Below are positions 43,442 through 55,635 of a stretch of DNA of 64,000 nt, piece after piece. The notes beneath the pieces are model-generated. The model searched no databases. It saw only the letters and a list, made by a program, of their open reading frames with translations, and was not told the origin of the DNA. The stretch covers positions 13,045,829 to 13,109,828 of the forward strand of contig OX463836.1 in assembly GCA_949825045.1 (NCBI GenBank), written 5' to 3'. Made by a program: the position numbers and the translations under genes. Every line of letters begins with the position of its first letter. Positions within the stretch are counted from its first letter, which is position 1. This DNA is from Argyresthia goedartella. Lineage: Eukaryota > Arthropoda > Insecta > Lepidoptera > Argyresthiidae.

Positions 43442-43744
43442 TATATCAGGGAAAAATCTAATTAACTATAAAAAAAGCAATAAAAAAGCCGAGAAGTCTC
43501 GAGTGGCAAAGTTAAAATAATCGTACTGTACGTATTTTGTTTTCAATATGGGTCTGCGACCTTCTGCTGGCCATAAGCACCACATTAATGTTTTAATAGG
43601 CACATTAGATACATCTATGCGACCACCACCGCGCACAAGGTGGCTCAAGAAAAACTAGTGGAATCAGTATAAATACCGATAACCCGACTGCATTTTCTTT
43701 CAATACCACATACTTTATACATAAATAAATAAAGATTAGTGGAC

Positions 43745-43985
43745 AATCTTAATAATTTTGAACTAGGCCCATAGTGAGCTCAACACGGCTTGTGTTATGG
43801 GAACTAGACGACAATATATTCAATATTTAATAAATAGTTACGTAAATTCATAGAAAACATCCAAGACTAAGAAACAAATATTCATGCTCATCACACAAAT
43901 ATTTGTCCTAGCCGGGATTCGAACCCAGAACCGTCAGCTTCGTGGGCAGGGTCACTACCCGCTGGGCTAAACCATTATACGGTTA
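43745..43985 (-). repeat. tRNA-derived SINE
   Basis: GGGATTCGAACCC is a B box on the minus strand with GGGCTAAACC as the A-box side; the tail has GGGAACTAGACGACAATAT. Confidence 0.7.
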
Positions 43986-44326
43986 TCTTTAATCAGCTTG
44001 ATTGACTTTGACATTTTAACCGGTCGAAATTTTGAACTTTATGCCATGGTAATAGAATTCAAAACCTATGGCATTTTGGGTACCCAGGGTACCCTAAGTC
44101 AGCAAGTAGGCACCTTAAATTACATTTCACAATCTAAAATCTGATCTATTGTCTTTTCATTAAAATTATATAGCCTATATCACTCCCACAACTGAGACGA
44201 ATCCAACGACAGCTCATTTAAAAATCCGTCAAACCGTTTCGCATGTAGCGCGTGCGCATACGCTCGAAAAACATAACCCTCTCGCAGTCGGGCGAAAAAT
44301 CTTGAATAACTGGCTCAAAGTAGAGA

Positions 44327-44358
44327 GGTGGTAGAGGCACAATTGTGCCTCTACCACC
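44327..44358. repeat. perfect 32-bp palindrome
   Basis: GGTGGTAGAGGCACAA followed by its exact complement. Lies inside a repeat that also occurs at 5925-6010 and 54945-55030, where the symmetry is absent. Confidence 0.9.
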
Positions 44359-44475
44359 CCTTATGGGAAAAGGCGTGACGCTATGTCATGTTCTTTTTAG
44401 AAAATTCTAAACAAAATTTATATGTAATGTATACTTATGTATTTTATCTATTACACGTTTTCTGTCTTTGTGTAG

Positions 44476-44937
44476 TTAAGGCGATACGTAAAAAAATATT
44501 TAAAAAGAATACGAATGCAAACGAAAGTGACAGCGTTAATAACTTCCACATAAGAAAGAAAGGAGAGTGCAAACAATGCGCTTGACCCAAACTAAAATAA
44601 CGTGGCGTCAAACCACATAAAAACTGTTTCAAAATAACTACACGCCATTTGTCAAAAAGATTTTCAATGAGAGATTACGAATACATATTATCCACATTTT
44701 GAATTCAATTCCGCAATGAAATTAGTTAGGATTTCAGAATTACAGGAAAAAACAAAACAATTTAGAAGTCTTTTCGCAATTAAATTTTATCAATAAAATT
44801 TCATCCAATCGCGTCTTACTTCAGTGAGAATCTTAATCAAATATTCAATAAGCGTTAACCCAAAAATCAAATCTGTAGATGACTTTAAAGTGGAGTAAAT
44901 GGATTCGAAAAAACCCAATTTTTTTGTATCACCTTAA
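44476..44937 (+). mobile_element. TTAA-bounded element family, copy 3
   Basis: TTAAGGCGATACGTAAAAAA start, TTTTTTGTATCACCTTAA end. Shares TCCAATCGCGTCTTACTTCA and ATCTGTAGATGACTT with copies 1 and 2. Confidence 0.7.
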
Positions 44938-45217
44938 GTTATTATCATTATGAATTATGTTTAGTTTTTGTATGGTTGTCAGGTTTGCCTAGTAAGGCCT
45001 TGTCGTATGTCGTATAAACGTATGACATGAATATTTGACTAGATTTCCCTTGATGTGTTCTGTTGGGTTTGATCAAATTGTTTGATATTCATTGTGTGAA
45101 TTTCCTGGTCAGTTTCAGGGTTCCGTGCCCAAAGGGGGCTTTGTTCCGCTACCCATTAGCTAGTGTTCCGCTAACATTAACACTTAAAAATGTTTATCTT
45201 TTGAATCATACTAGACA

Positions 45218-45558
45218 AAGTGCATTTCAGCTTTAAAATCCCTTCGCCGCGCCCTTAAGTTGGATGCAATGAAACCAGTGTTGCTAGCTTTTGAAAAATG
45301 TGTTACCCAAAAGGAGAAAATATCATATATGTATATCTCATACTACAAATCGTCATTTGCACGTTGCCGGTACTTGTAAGTATCATTTGTATATAGTTTA
45401 CGTATTTCACGTTGTGACGAGTCCCTGCACCTTATTTTTGAAATCCGGTTGCCAGATTCAGGTAAAAATTTCCCCGCTATTTTAACGTGAGTCTGGTAAC
45501 CAGATGTGCACTACAGCCAACTTAACGGCAAATGAAATTTAAAGCTGAAATGCACTTT
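45218..45558. mobile_element. 341-bp inverted-repeat element
   Basis: AAAGTGCATTTCAGCTTTAAA at the left is exactly mirrored by TTTAAAGCTGAAATGCACTTT at the right. No coding inside. Confidence 0.65.
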
Positions 45559-45834
45559 ATAATATCGCTTGAGTTTACAAATTTTATGTATTTTTTAGTT
45601 GCTGTTGCAATTGCTAACCAAATAAAATACTTATATAGTATACATGTCGGTATCCATACAATACTATTTTTGTGTACCTACCCACCACGGTTTTGTAATT
45701 TCATGCCAAAATTTGAAAATACGTATGTTTGCTATAAGCACAGGGTGATAGTACAAATAATTATGGACAACTTTCCCCAAGAAAGAAATGGTCGCAAACT
45801 AAAAAAATAATTGAGTCTCCCATAGTAACTTGGA

Positions 45835-45960
45835 ACCAGAAACAGCGACGTCACTCACATATCCAATCTCCAAGGGTTGGGTTTTTTCCTTCCTCCCCAG
45901 CCGGGATTCGAACCCGGGACCGCTTGGAAGGCCGACCCTGGAACCACAACACAACAGAGG
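45835..45960 (-). repeat. tRNA-derived SINE
   Basis: GGGATTCGAACCCGGGACC B box on the minus strand, tail GGAACCAGAAACAGCGACGTC. Confidence 0.7.
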
Positions 45961-46510
45961 TCCTCAAATCGAATCGATCGAATGTTCATTGGTCTGACAT
46001 GAATGGGATTAACAATGTAAGGTAATTATTAAACACATTAAGAATGTAGGTAACTGATTGATGAATTTAGGATCAAACCCGGATCTAAGAAATGATTATT
46101 GTCTTGGAAAATTGTTGGGCGACTTAGAGCCACAGAATAACTGTGGATGGTGTCACAATAGTTATTTGAGGGAGCAAAATGATGTATTTACGGCGAGGGC
46201 GGTACATTGAATCCAGAGTGAAGCGAAGGATGTTACGATAGAATCCTGAGCGTTGCTCCTGAGTGACACATACAACTTTTCACACCCCAACTATGAGGAA
46301 AATTTAAATAAAATGCTCTGAAAATAATGAAAAAACTACCCTTTGAATATAATTTCACCACGTTTACAGTAATCGAACAACGAAAACTTTTTTTTATAAT
46401 AGTGGATTGTGAAGGATTAGTGAAAGGACGCCACAGATAAAATATTCCTGTGATACTTCTACCAATGTGAAAAAGTAATCGAATCGAATATTACAATGGC
46501 ATCGGATATC

Positions 46511-46680
46511 AATAATAATAATAATAATAATAATAATACATTGGACACTATTGACACGCATTGATCTAGCCCCAAACTAGGATTCCCTGTATCTTGGGTA
46601 CTAGACAACGATACAAATACATACATAGATGAATATTATACTTAGATAGATAAACAACCATGACTACGGTACAAAATCAA
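46511..46680 (-). repeat. (AAT)n and SINE 3' part
   Basis: An (AAT)n run at 46511-46538 followed by GATCTAGCCCCAAACTAGGA and GGTACTAGACAACGATACA, the tail of the SINEs at 48600 and 50390. The tRNA-like head is missing. Confidence 0.65.
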
Positions 46681-47119
46681 TGTTCATTATATCACTTTAA
46701 CAGTCATCGATAGTTTTGATTTCAGTTAAACATATTGTGACATTTTTTTAAATATTACGAAAAATTCATAAATTTTCATATGACGTTGTTAAAGTTAAAA
46801 CTTGAGACATGTTCGTTTTTAATCGATTACGATGAAATTACAATCGATTATTTATTTTATTAAGATCTGTGTTCAATTGGCACATAGCGTAAATGCTACA
46901 TGCCAATGAATAAATTTAAAAAGTGGCTTAAACACAAAAGTAGCATTTCGCTCCCTCTCGTCGTGAAGCAAAACTTACTTTTCCGAATAAAAGGTGTGAA
47001 AATTAAAATTCATGCTGGCGATGTTGGTTCTCGTTTTGGCCAACGGGTCGCGTCTTCGGAAAAGCGCGTGCGGTATAACTGAGGGAGGGTTATGTGTTTG
47101 ACCTGTATCTATATACATA

Positions 47120-47899
47120 GTCGGTCCATAAGTTCTGTCACAAATATTTTGCCGCATAGTAAATAATACCAAGTTTTATTTTATTTAATACTATATATGG
47201 TTTGATAGCTCATTAAATACTGATAAATTAGAACGATTATTGGATTTAAATGCTTAAAGCCATATTACACAAATGCTAGTTTCTTCAGAGATTTTGCACT
47301 TTTTTACCCAATCAAAAATACGGACGTGATTCACTTTATTTTTTTTCCATGACTCTTAAAACCTTTCAAACTTACGTGAGATTTTAGTCAGAACCCTCCC
47401 TGAACCCGTTACCTTCATTTTGAAGCATAAGATAACTAAGTCTGGGTAAAACTAATTTTCATATTCACATTTTACGTAGTGTACTTGTTGCCCACAAGAT
47501 CATTTTTATACGTTTTTCTGAAAACGTAAAAAGTACGTAAAGTTCTCTTTGGGAGCAGTTGGAACTGAAAGCTAACAGAAAATCAAATGCTAGTTGTTAA
47601 GCATGGTCTAAAATCGAGGTTTCAGAATAAATAAAAAAAACCTTGTTGGTTATCTGGAACACTGTTTGTTTATTAAATTTGTGGTAAGTGGTATTTTTGT
47701 CAGTTGCGGCGTGTTTTGGGTTCGCGATTGTCTCAAGTTATAAGGTTTTTTGTCATATTGCGATAATCGTACAAAATGTCTTGTATGGCAATTTGATTCG
47801 TTTAAAATAAGCTTTTTAATCATGTATAATACGAATAAGAAAAAGTTTATTGCTGAGTTTTATCTATCAAAAACCTTGTGACAGAACTTAAGGACCGAC
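47120..47899. mobile_element. mariner-like non-autonomous element, 780 bp
   Basis: GTCGGTCCATAAGTTCTGTC with CACAA at the left is mirrored by TTGTGACAGAACTTAAGGACCGAC at the right (one mismatch), with TA on both sides (47118-47119 and 47900-47901). No transposase frame remains. The end matches the mariner-like terminus near 575-597. Confidence 0.75.
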
Positions 47900-48070
47900 T
47901 AGGTATGTATGTCGGTATGTCTGGTTCCATGTTCCCTCTTAACTACTTATCGGCTCATTTTGTAAATGATACGTCATCATTAGATTCATCTTGATGGCCC
48001 GAGTGTCACTGGGTACATACAATCAACGAATATGAAATGTACACGAAATGGTAGCTACTAAGTCGTATTT

Positions 48071-48138
48071 TAGTCCACGAATAGCACCTGGGTGCTATTC
48101 GCGTAGGTGCTATTCAGACAGGTGCTGTTCGTGGACTA
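48071..48138. repeat. 68-bp inverted repeat with internal GGTGCTATTC repeats
   Basis: TAGTCCACGAATAGCACCTG at one end and CAGGTGCTGTTCGTGGACTA at the other, one mismatch; GGTGCTATTC twice between. Confidence 0.8.
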
Positions 48139-48599
48139 CCTCATTTTAAGTTTTATAATAAGTAAACAAACTTTTTTCAAGACTCGAGATGGCTTCTTAG
48201 ATCACGGTTGATGTTAAAACACGTCTCTTCTATAGGGATTCCCTTATTTATGGTGCGACAGTAAGCAATATTATAGACTCATTTGTACCTTTTACCTAAT
48301 CTCATTGTATAATGTAAACAAGTTATTTTGTGCATGCCGTGTTTGTTTGTATTAGGTTGAAATAAATTTCTATTCTATTCTATTCTTATAAAATCTAGTG
48401 TAGTTCAGTATGTGTAGCTGTAGCGGCAACAGAAATACACATTCTGTGAACATTTGAACTCTCTACCTATTTCAGTTCATGAGATACAGCCCGCTTACGG
48501 ACGGACGGACGGACGGACAGACGGACAGCGGAGGACAACCCTCAAATGCCAGCGGGGCACCACGCGGCTAAGGCACTCACTTGTACTATAATAATAATA

Positions 48600-48850
48600 A
48601 TATAATAATACCTTGGACACTATTTACACACATTGATCTAGCCCCAAACTAGGATTCCCTGTATCTCGGGTACTAGACAACGATACACATACTTAAATAG
48701 ATAAATATTATACATAGATAGATGAACAACCATGACTAGGGTACAAACATCCGCTTTCATCATACAAATATTTGCCCACACCGGGAATCGAACCCGGGAC
48801 CGTTGGCTTCGTAAGCAAGATCACTGCCGACTTGGCCATTTGGGTCGTCG
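48600..48850 (-). repeat. tRNA-derived SINE, full length
   Basis: B box GGGAATCGAACCCGGGACC on the minus strand, A-box side near TTGGCCATTTGG. Tail GATCTAGCCCCAAACTAGGA with TAATAATAAT at its end. Near-identical to 50390-50635. Confidence 0.75.
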
Positions 48851-49199
48851 TCGTACTGTACCCTTTTCTTGCTTTTCTGAAGACGCCGGGTCAGTTTTTG
48901 TGGCACTGTTTGTACCTCTGCCACCCTGTGTGGGAAATGGTGGGCGTGGCGAAATTCTCACGCTCACTGCATCGCCGATATGTATGTGTCGCAGTTGGTT
49001 GGTTAAATCAGTCACTTAACTAACTCTCTAGACCGTTACTTAAATGCCGACGTTTAACCAAGTCACTAGCATTTTGATTTAAATAAAGCATCGTAGTAAA
49101 CGTTTAACAATCTGTCTTAACGAAAGCCAGCGTGTTGGAAAACAAGATGGCGTCACGACAACAGCTGATTCGTACAGCTTTTAGCAAGTCAAAACATTT

Positions 49200-49300
49200 C
49201 CGTAGCTTATGTGAAGTGTAAAGGGGGTGAGCGAAGCGAAGCCCCCTTTATCCCTCGTGTTAGGTTGAACATGTAAGAACAACAAAATTACTTAAAACAT
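49200..49300 (-). repeat. isolated core shared by element families A, B and C
   Basis: AAAGGGGGTGAGCGAAGCGAAG and TGTTAGGTTGAACATGTAAG, the reverse complement of the core at 23760-23850, without recognisable terminal repeats. Confidence 0.6.
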
Positions 49301-49605
49301 AAACTTAAGTTCATATAAAAAAATATTTATATTGTATATTTCTTGTTGCCTAGGAACGTTTAGACAACTCGTTAAACGTTTCGTTCACTCACTTATCTGA
49401 CAGAATTTTAGTGACTCGGTTACACGTCGGTATTTAATTAACGGTCTAGAGAGTTAGTTAAGTGTCTGATTTAACCAACTAACTGCGACATATTCACAAT
49501 GTACATATTCGTCGTGAGTACCTACTTGTTTGTCAACTTTTTTATTTTTTATTTTTCAATGCCAATGAACCTCTCATTATGTAAAAATACTTCCATTACA
49601 TTTTT

Positions 49606-49999
49606 AGGGTTCCGTACCCGAAGGGTTCCAAACGGGACCCTATTACTAAGACTTCGCTGTCCGTCCGTCCGTCTGTCACCAGGCTGTATCTCAAGAACCT
49701 AGCTAGCTAGAGAGTTGAAATTTTCACAGATTATGTATTTCTGTTGCCGCTATAACAACAAATACTAAAAAACAGGATAAAATAAATATTTAAGGGGGCT
49801 CCCATACAACAATACCACATACAAACTTATGGATGCACCTGGTTACGTACATGGAGTGTGAAAGTAACCGCACCAATAACTTTGTAAACAATATTTTGCT
49901 GTGTAAAATCCAAACTATTCACTCCACACCATCGCTTCCATTGAACGGTGGTACGGAACCCTTCGTGCGCGATTTAGACTCGCACTTGACCGGTTTTTA
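49606..49999 (+). repeat. GGTTCCGTAC...CGCACTTGACCGG repeat, full-length copy
   Basis: Nearly identical to 10150-10549 over its whole length, ending CGCACTTGACCGGTTTTT. A partial copy follows at 50073-50210. Confidence 0.8.
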
Positions 50000-50389
50000 T
50001 ATTTATAATCCAGTCTTAAGGCGGACTGAAACAAGGCTACAAATTGTCTTTGGGAGTTCATTAAACCTTTTCTAGGGTTCCGTACACGAGCGTGCCAAAC
50101 GGGACCCCATTACTGAGCCTCCCTCTGTCTGTCCGTCTGTCTGTCCGTCATATGAACCGAAATAGGTAGAGCGTTGAAATTTTCACATTGCCGCTGTTGC
50201 ATAAATAGAAGGTATTTAAGCGAAATCATTCATATATTTCTATCTAGGTACTTTGCATTTTTTCTTGTCATTCGTTTAACATAAATAAGCATACTAATTT
50301 CATTCTGTAGTTTACTGATCGAGCCAGCATGAAGCGTGGGAGAAGCGTTCATCCATAAAGTCCGGATTTCCGGCCGTCCTTATAATAAT

Positions 50390-50635
50390 AATAATACCAT
50401 GGACACTATTTACACACATTGATCTAGCCCCAAACTAGGATTCCCTGTATCTTGGGTACTAGACAACGATACACGTACTTAAATAGATAAATATTATACT
50501 TAGAGAGATAAACAACCATGACTAGGGTACAAACATCCGTTCTAATCAAACACATATTTGCCCAAACGGGGACTCGAGCCCGGGACCCTTGGCTTCGTAG
50601 GCAGGGTCACTGCCGACTCGGCCATTCGGGTCGTC
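50390..50635 (-). repeat. tRNA-derived SINE, full length
   Basis: GGGACTCGAGCCCGGGACCC (mutated B box), tail GATCTAGCCCCAAACTAGGA and TAATAATAATACC. Confidence 0.75.
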
Positions 50636-50639
50636 CTCC

Positions 50640-52079
50640 TCTTAAGTCGCGTTTCTCAACCGATTCTCGTGTTTATTTTTTGAGCAGGTTCGATAATTAT
50701 GTGGATTTTAGGGTTACCTTAAAAGGAAAAAGAACCCCTTAAAGTATCACTTCGTTGTCTTGCTTTGGGGTTTGCTTTATTAAAAATTTTCTCGATGGTA
50801 AATTTTGATGAAAAATGCGAGTGTGTTTTCGTCGCTATGCTTGGGATTTAACTCTAGAATCCTTCGCTCCGCTCTGCATTCAAATTACGTCGATCGAGTT
50901 TTAAGGCGATGATAAAAATGCGCTGTCGAGTGGAAGTGAGATGCAATAATTACTCGCGAATAAGAAAAAGCGGGATGCCAATAATGCACTCGCGACTAAT
51001 CTGAAACAACGTAAGCGCCAAAACGTAAAAAAAAATCATAAAAAATAAACTATTTCAGGAAATTAACTTTCAAATTGAAAATCGTTAGAAATAACAATTG
51101 TTCATACATTGCAATTATCACACAGTCATATTCACTTACTACTGCGGTGTAATAGGATAAAACCGTAAAAAAAGGGTTGACTTTGTATTTATTTTCTATC
51201 GAGAAAATTTTATCCAAACATGTTTTCCAATTAAGAATCTCTAGATTATATAGTCAAATTACATATACCAGAAATTAATTACGATTTGCCCAGTATTTCC
51301 TGAAAAACACATGAAAACAGCACCCCATATTTATTTAATCAGCGTCGTTTACTCCTGAGGTGAATACTCTACTTTTTATCACCCTCTATAAATTAATCCC
51401 TCCTTCAGTTAAGGTACGATAAGAATAATAAATAGAAAAATTATAATAACGATAGTATTTATTTACAAAATAACTATTGGTAAAACATACACCACTACTA
51501 CCATAAAAAGAAATTACATAGTTTGACCTCAAAATTAAGGTAAAATCCTAGACATTTTTGTCTTCAAACAAGTGTTTAACAGGAGTTTATTTTTTTGTGG
51601 TAAGACTCATTATAATCGGAAGATAAAAGGTCAAAAATGCATTATCCGAATGATGATATCGCTCTTCTTGCATTTTTCCAAATAATAAAATTGTCATAGG
51701 CTTTCACATATTTTTCCGGGTATTTTGAAAGTAGAGTCTCAGTACCTTAGAGCTTGAAATACATTTACATACCCGATCAGCTGATTACAATTAGGTACCT
51801 ACTAGGCCAAAGTTTTTTCGTTTCGTCCGACATATGTTCTAAAGGAAAGTTTATCATAATGATGGGTTCTATTATTCCCAGGGGTTGGTCCGTTCACGTC
51901 GACCTGTATAATTTATTATGGCTTTGTATTCGCTTCCTTTCCTATTTCGTCCATAGCCTAACTAGGTAATATGGTCTAACTCTGATTTGTGGTATTGGCA
52001 CCACGTACCTCCGTCGTCTTCATTGGTCATAATAAATTCAAAAACTAAAACCCGACTACCAAAACATCGCGCTTTAAGG
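50640..52079. other. no gene seen; repeat fragment at 51520-51605
   Basis: AT-rich. 51520-51605 (CAAACAAGTGTTTAACAG and TTTTTTTGTGGTAAG) matches 31325-31410. No coding region recognised. Confidence 0.4.
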
Positions 52080-52240
52080 AGTATACCTCGCGCCACGAAT
52101 TAAGAGCGCTGGGCGACGTTGGCTGGAAATACTGCATATTATGTACAGGTATATTGAATAAATAATACAGCAAATTATATTGAAAAGTGATTACTGCGCA
52201 TTCAATGTCACCGCTCATAACGTTTGGCCCGACGTATACC
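52080..52240 (-). mobile_element. short inverted-repeat element family M, copy 2
   Basis: AGTATACCTCGCGCCACGAA start and GGCCCGACGTATACC end; reverse complement of 28965-29095 with an AT-rich interior. Confidence 0.6.
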
Positions 52241-54940
52241 TACCTACCTAATCTGATTACCATCGGTCAAAACACTTCTAAGGATTAGACGAAATGCAAG
52301 CAAAGCAGCCAGCAAGAGCTGGTAATATATACATATTTGGAATGTGCTAATTATGCACTTTCATTTGATACCCAACACGGCCATTTTCAAAAACTTTTTT
52401 TTAAAAATACATGTCTTTCTGCCCTCTAGACGGCGCCATATGGAATTTACTGTGACGTCACATAGCCTGTAACCAGTGGACAATCAAGACGCTTCTAACG
52501 ATACCTTTATTTGTTAAATTCTTATAAGTTGTTTAGAAGTTCTGGCGACACAAATGAACAAACATACCCTAGCGTAGATTTACCCTAAAATACCCCTAAA
52601 TATATGATAACCCTAAAATAACCTAGCGTAGATTTGCCAAAGCCCTACACAACACCTTCTTGATAATTTAGGTACCTACATACCTACCTCAATTTCGATA
52701 ATTGCAGCCTTGCCCTTGGTTCCATTAATGGGAAGCTAATTGATAATATTTATTATCAATTATTCTATTTATAGCCAAGATGCGAAAGTGGTCATCAAGC
52801 CATCATTCAACCTGTCAAGGTCAATATCCCATACTTGACATGACCTGTCTTGTAATAAATAATGTAAGAACATATACTTAGTATATCTGTTAAGTAGCAA
52901 TTTTATTTGGGAATAAATAAATATGGATCACGAAATAAATAATCACACATATTTTTTAAATATAATATTATTAAATTCGGGCGATAAAAATATAATTTAA
53001 GTAATAGAGGATAATAGTCCTCAAAAAAGTAGATCGATCGTAAAAATAATCGATCTGGCATCAAATCAATGAATTGGTTACCTACCTGAATAGTCGATTT
53101 GTTACCAAAATTAAGTGGTATCATCCAATAACGCATCAAATCTGCTGCATTGTATACTAAATATCAGCGAGAACTGTTGGGTATCAATAATATATAATCA
53201 ATACCTCTTTGTGACAAATTTATCCGTCCTTTTACATACAGTAGAAGATTATACACAAGGGGATGCAAGGGGGGATGAAGAACTGTGTTACGGGAGCGTT
53301 ATTGAATCCTGATCGTGACGAAGGAATCCAGATGTTCTGAGTGCAGTGAGGCGTTCAAGCGCGCCCAAGACAGCTTTATCCCCGAGGTTGCTCTACTTTT
53401 TTACCTTTTTCGAGACAACATAAAATCCTACAAAAACAGCATTTCATTGAAGTAAATTAAAAGTGTTTTTTTTTGGTTTGATACATTAGTGCAGTTAAGG
53501 GATACAATTTAATCTTTTATTTTTATAATTTTTGGAAATCGGTCTTGTAGTTTGGTCACTAAATAAAAAAACTGGAATTATCATGTCATGTCATCCAGCA
53601 GACGAAATTGGGTGTTGTTGCTTTCTTGTGACTTTTCAGCGGTGGTTACGGTTATTGTCATGTGAATATACATGCCTATATCAATGTTACTCGTTCTTAA
53701 TTGTTGAAATTTATCATTAATGTAAATTAAATTCATGACAATTGTTAAAATTCACATTTGTTTTTCCGAATTAAATATAGTTAAGTAATCTTAATAAAAA
53801 TAATGCATATAATAATCAATTAACAATAAATGAATATCAAATGAACATTTCACAATTCTAATTATAGTCGCATTTGCATGCTGTGATCTTTTATAATTAA
53901 GAAAGCGCTTAATTCTGTTATTATTAAGTATCTAACCTGTGTGTATATTGCGTATTTATTGTTAAGGATCCTGTATAAATAAATAAATAAATAAATTAAT
54001 TAATTCTGACTATAAGTACCCTATATTAGCTTGTTAAACATCTCTAAAAAATGACAGGAAAACAATGCGCAATGTTGTTTACGTGGATGACATAATTGAT
54101 CCAGTTTTTATTTTTACTGGACTAATTCTTAAATATATTTTTTATTGAAAGAGTAGACCTACAGGTCAGTCCTATTTAAAAAAATATATGTCGTTCCAGT
54201 AGTTGGGAATCTATATAAAAAATACTGGAACAATTATGTCATATATGTAAACGAAATTGCTTATTCGTTTTTCTCTAGACTCCTGGCTTAGACTTTGGAC
54301 AGATTCTGGCCCAACTTCCATACTTATATAAATTGTCAATGTCAGCCTTCAGGTTTCATTATTAGCGTCGGGGGTGATTTTTTAATTTTTCAGTTCCATT
54401 CCAGTTTCACTACGTATAATGCAGCGTCTTGCAATTCTCGCGATTTTTTTTATAAAAAAATGAGTTCCATTCTACTTGCCGTGGCCAGCTCGACTTCGTC
54501 GCCCCGCCCCCGCCCCGGGGGGTTAGGCCGTGCGCCGAGCGTATTTCACGAAATTAGACTTTAAGGACATTAAATAACATAAGAGCTATGAGATATGAAA
54601 ACCACATTATGGACCAGCGGGTTATAATTAAATTCTGCTTAAGCCTTAAGACTATAATGACTTGCTTTAAGTTGGCATTGTCGAACAGGTGTTGTGAAAA
54701 TGTATAATGTATCAGTTCAATAGGGATTTATTAAAAAAGACTTAGTGATACAATTTAGGTGATAGATCTACTATTTTAGGAACCAAATGATTCATAAGGT
54801 GATCGAAAAAATTATACCTAACCATTTTATTATTACAATGTACGGTCAGAAAATTCAAATTGAGATCTGGCTGGACCTGCAAGAACATCGACCCATCAAT
54901 CTTAAGTTATAAAGGTGAGCAGATAATGCATTTCGCAAAT
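52241..54940. other. no gene seen; GC-rich patch at 54480-54545
   Basis: Mostly AT-rich without recognisable coding. 54480-54545 (CGTCGCCCCGCCCCCGCCCC) is a short CpG-rich patch; the 89-codon plus frame across it (54295-54564) has no domain I know. An (AAAT)n run lies at 53980-54000. Confidence 0.4.
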
Positions 54941-55034
54941 AACATAACATAACAGAGCGTCACGCCTTTTCCCATACGGGATGGCAGAGGCACAATTGTG
55001 CCCACTTTGAGCCAGTTATTCGATACTCCATTTT

Positions 55035-55225
55035 GTGTGACAGGGGGCTGGCCCATCGCCGCTGTGGAGCAATGAAGGTTTTCTCACGATGTTTTCCATC
55101 ACCGTTAGAACGTCCGTATAATGTGCTTAAGATAAATTTATTATCTCATTGGTACATGGTCAGGAATCGAACCTGCATCTCCTGTGTGAGAATCAAGCGT
55201 GAGACCCATTAGACCACGGAGCTCC
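55035..55225 (-). repeat. tRNA-derived SINE (second family)
   Basis: GGAATCGAACCTGCATCTCC (B box) and GAGACCCATTAGACCACGGAG (A-box side) on the minus strand; homologous to the head of 57078-57345. Confidence 0.7.
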
Positions 55226-55635
55226 TTTTAAGCTCTACCTTGGCACAGAACTGCGTATGAAGTTGAAACTTACCTTCCTAATTGAGTTTGTGCAATGGTT
55301 TCCAAGTTACAGTGAGCATAATACTAATGAAATGTCGTTGTCATTGGTCACAAATCATTTTTTTTTATTAACTTACGAACGGTCTCGAATTTTCTACTTT
55401 ACTTTAAGTACAACCAGCTTAGCCGGTAATTCAACTGTATTTTGCGGAAACAATCAAGGTTTTCTCAATAATCTGGGAATAGTATTGTTTTTTGCTCATC
55501 AGCACCACCCAGAGGACAACTGCAGCGGGCGGCCGTAATCCCCGAAAAACTATTTACAATGTATTTTCTTGAAAAGCAATCTCCGAGCAGTGAAATCGTG
55601 CGGAAGTGCCTCTTTTTTTCACGCCAGTGCTTTTT

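Noticed and set aside
43920..43975. Possible true tRNA gene
   Set aside because: B-box-like sequences here and at 45900, 48790, 50575, 55150, 57120 and 57800 are joined to SINE tails; no complete cloverleaf with acceptor stem was seen.
54480..54545. CpG island promoter
   Set aside because: Too short, no transcript features nearby, and insect promoters are not generally marked by CpG islands.
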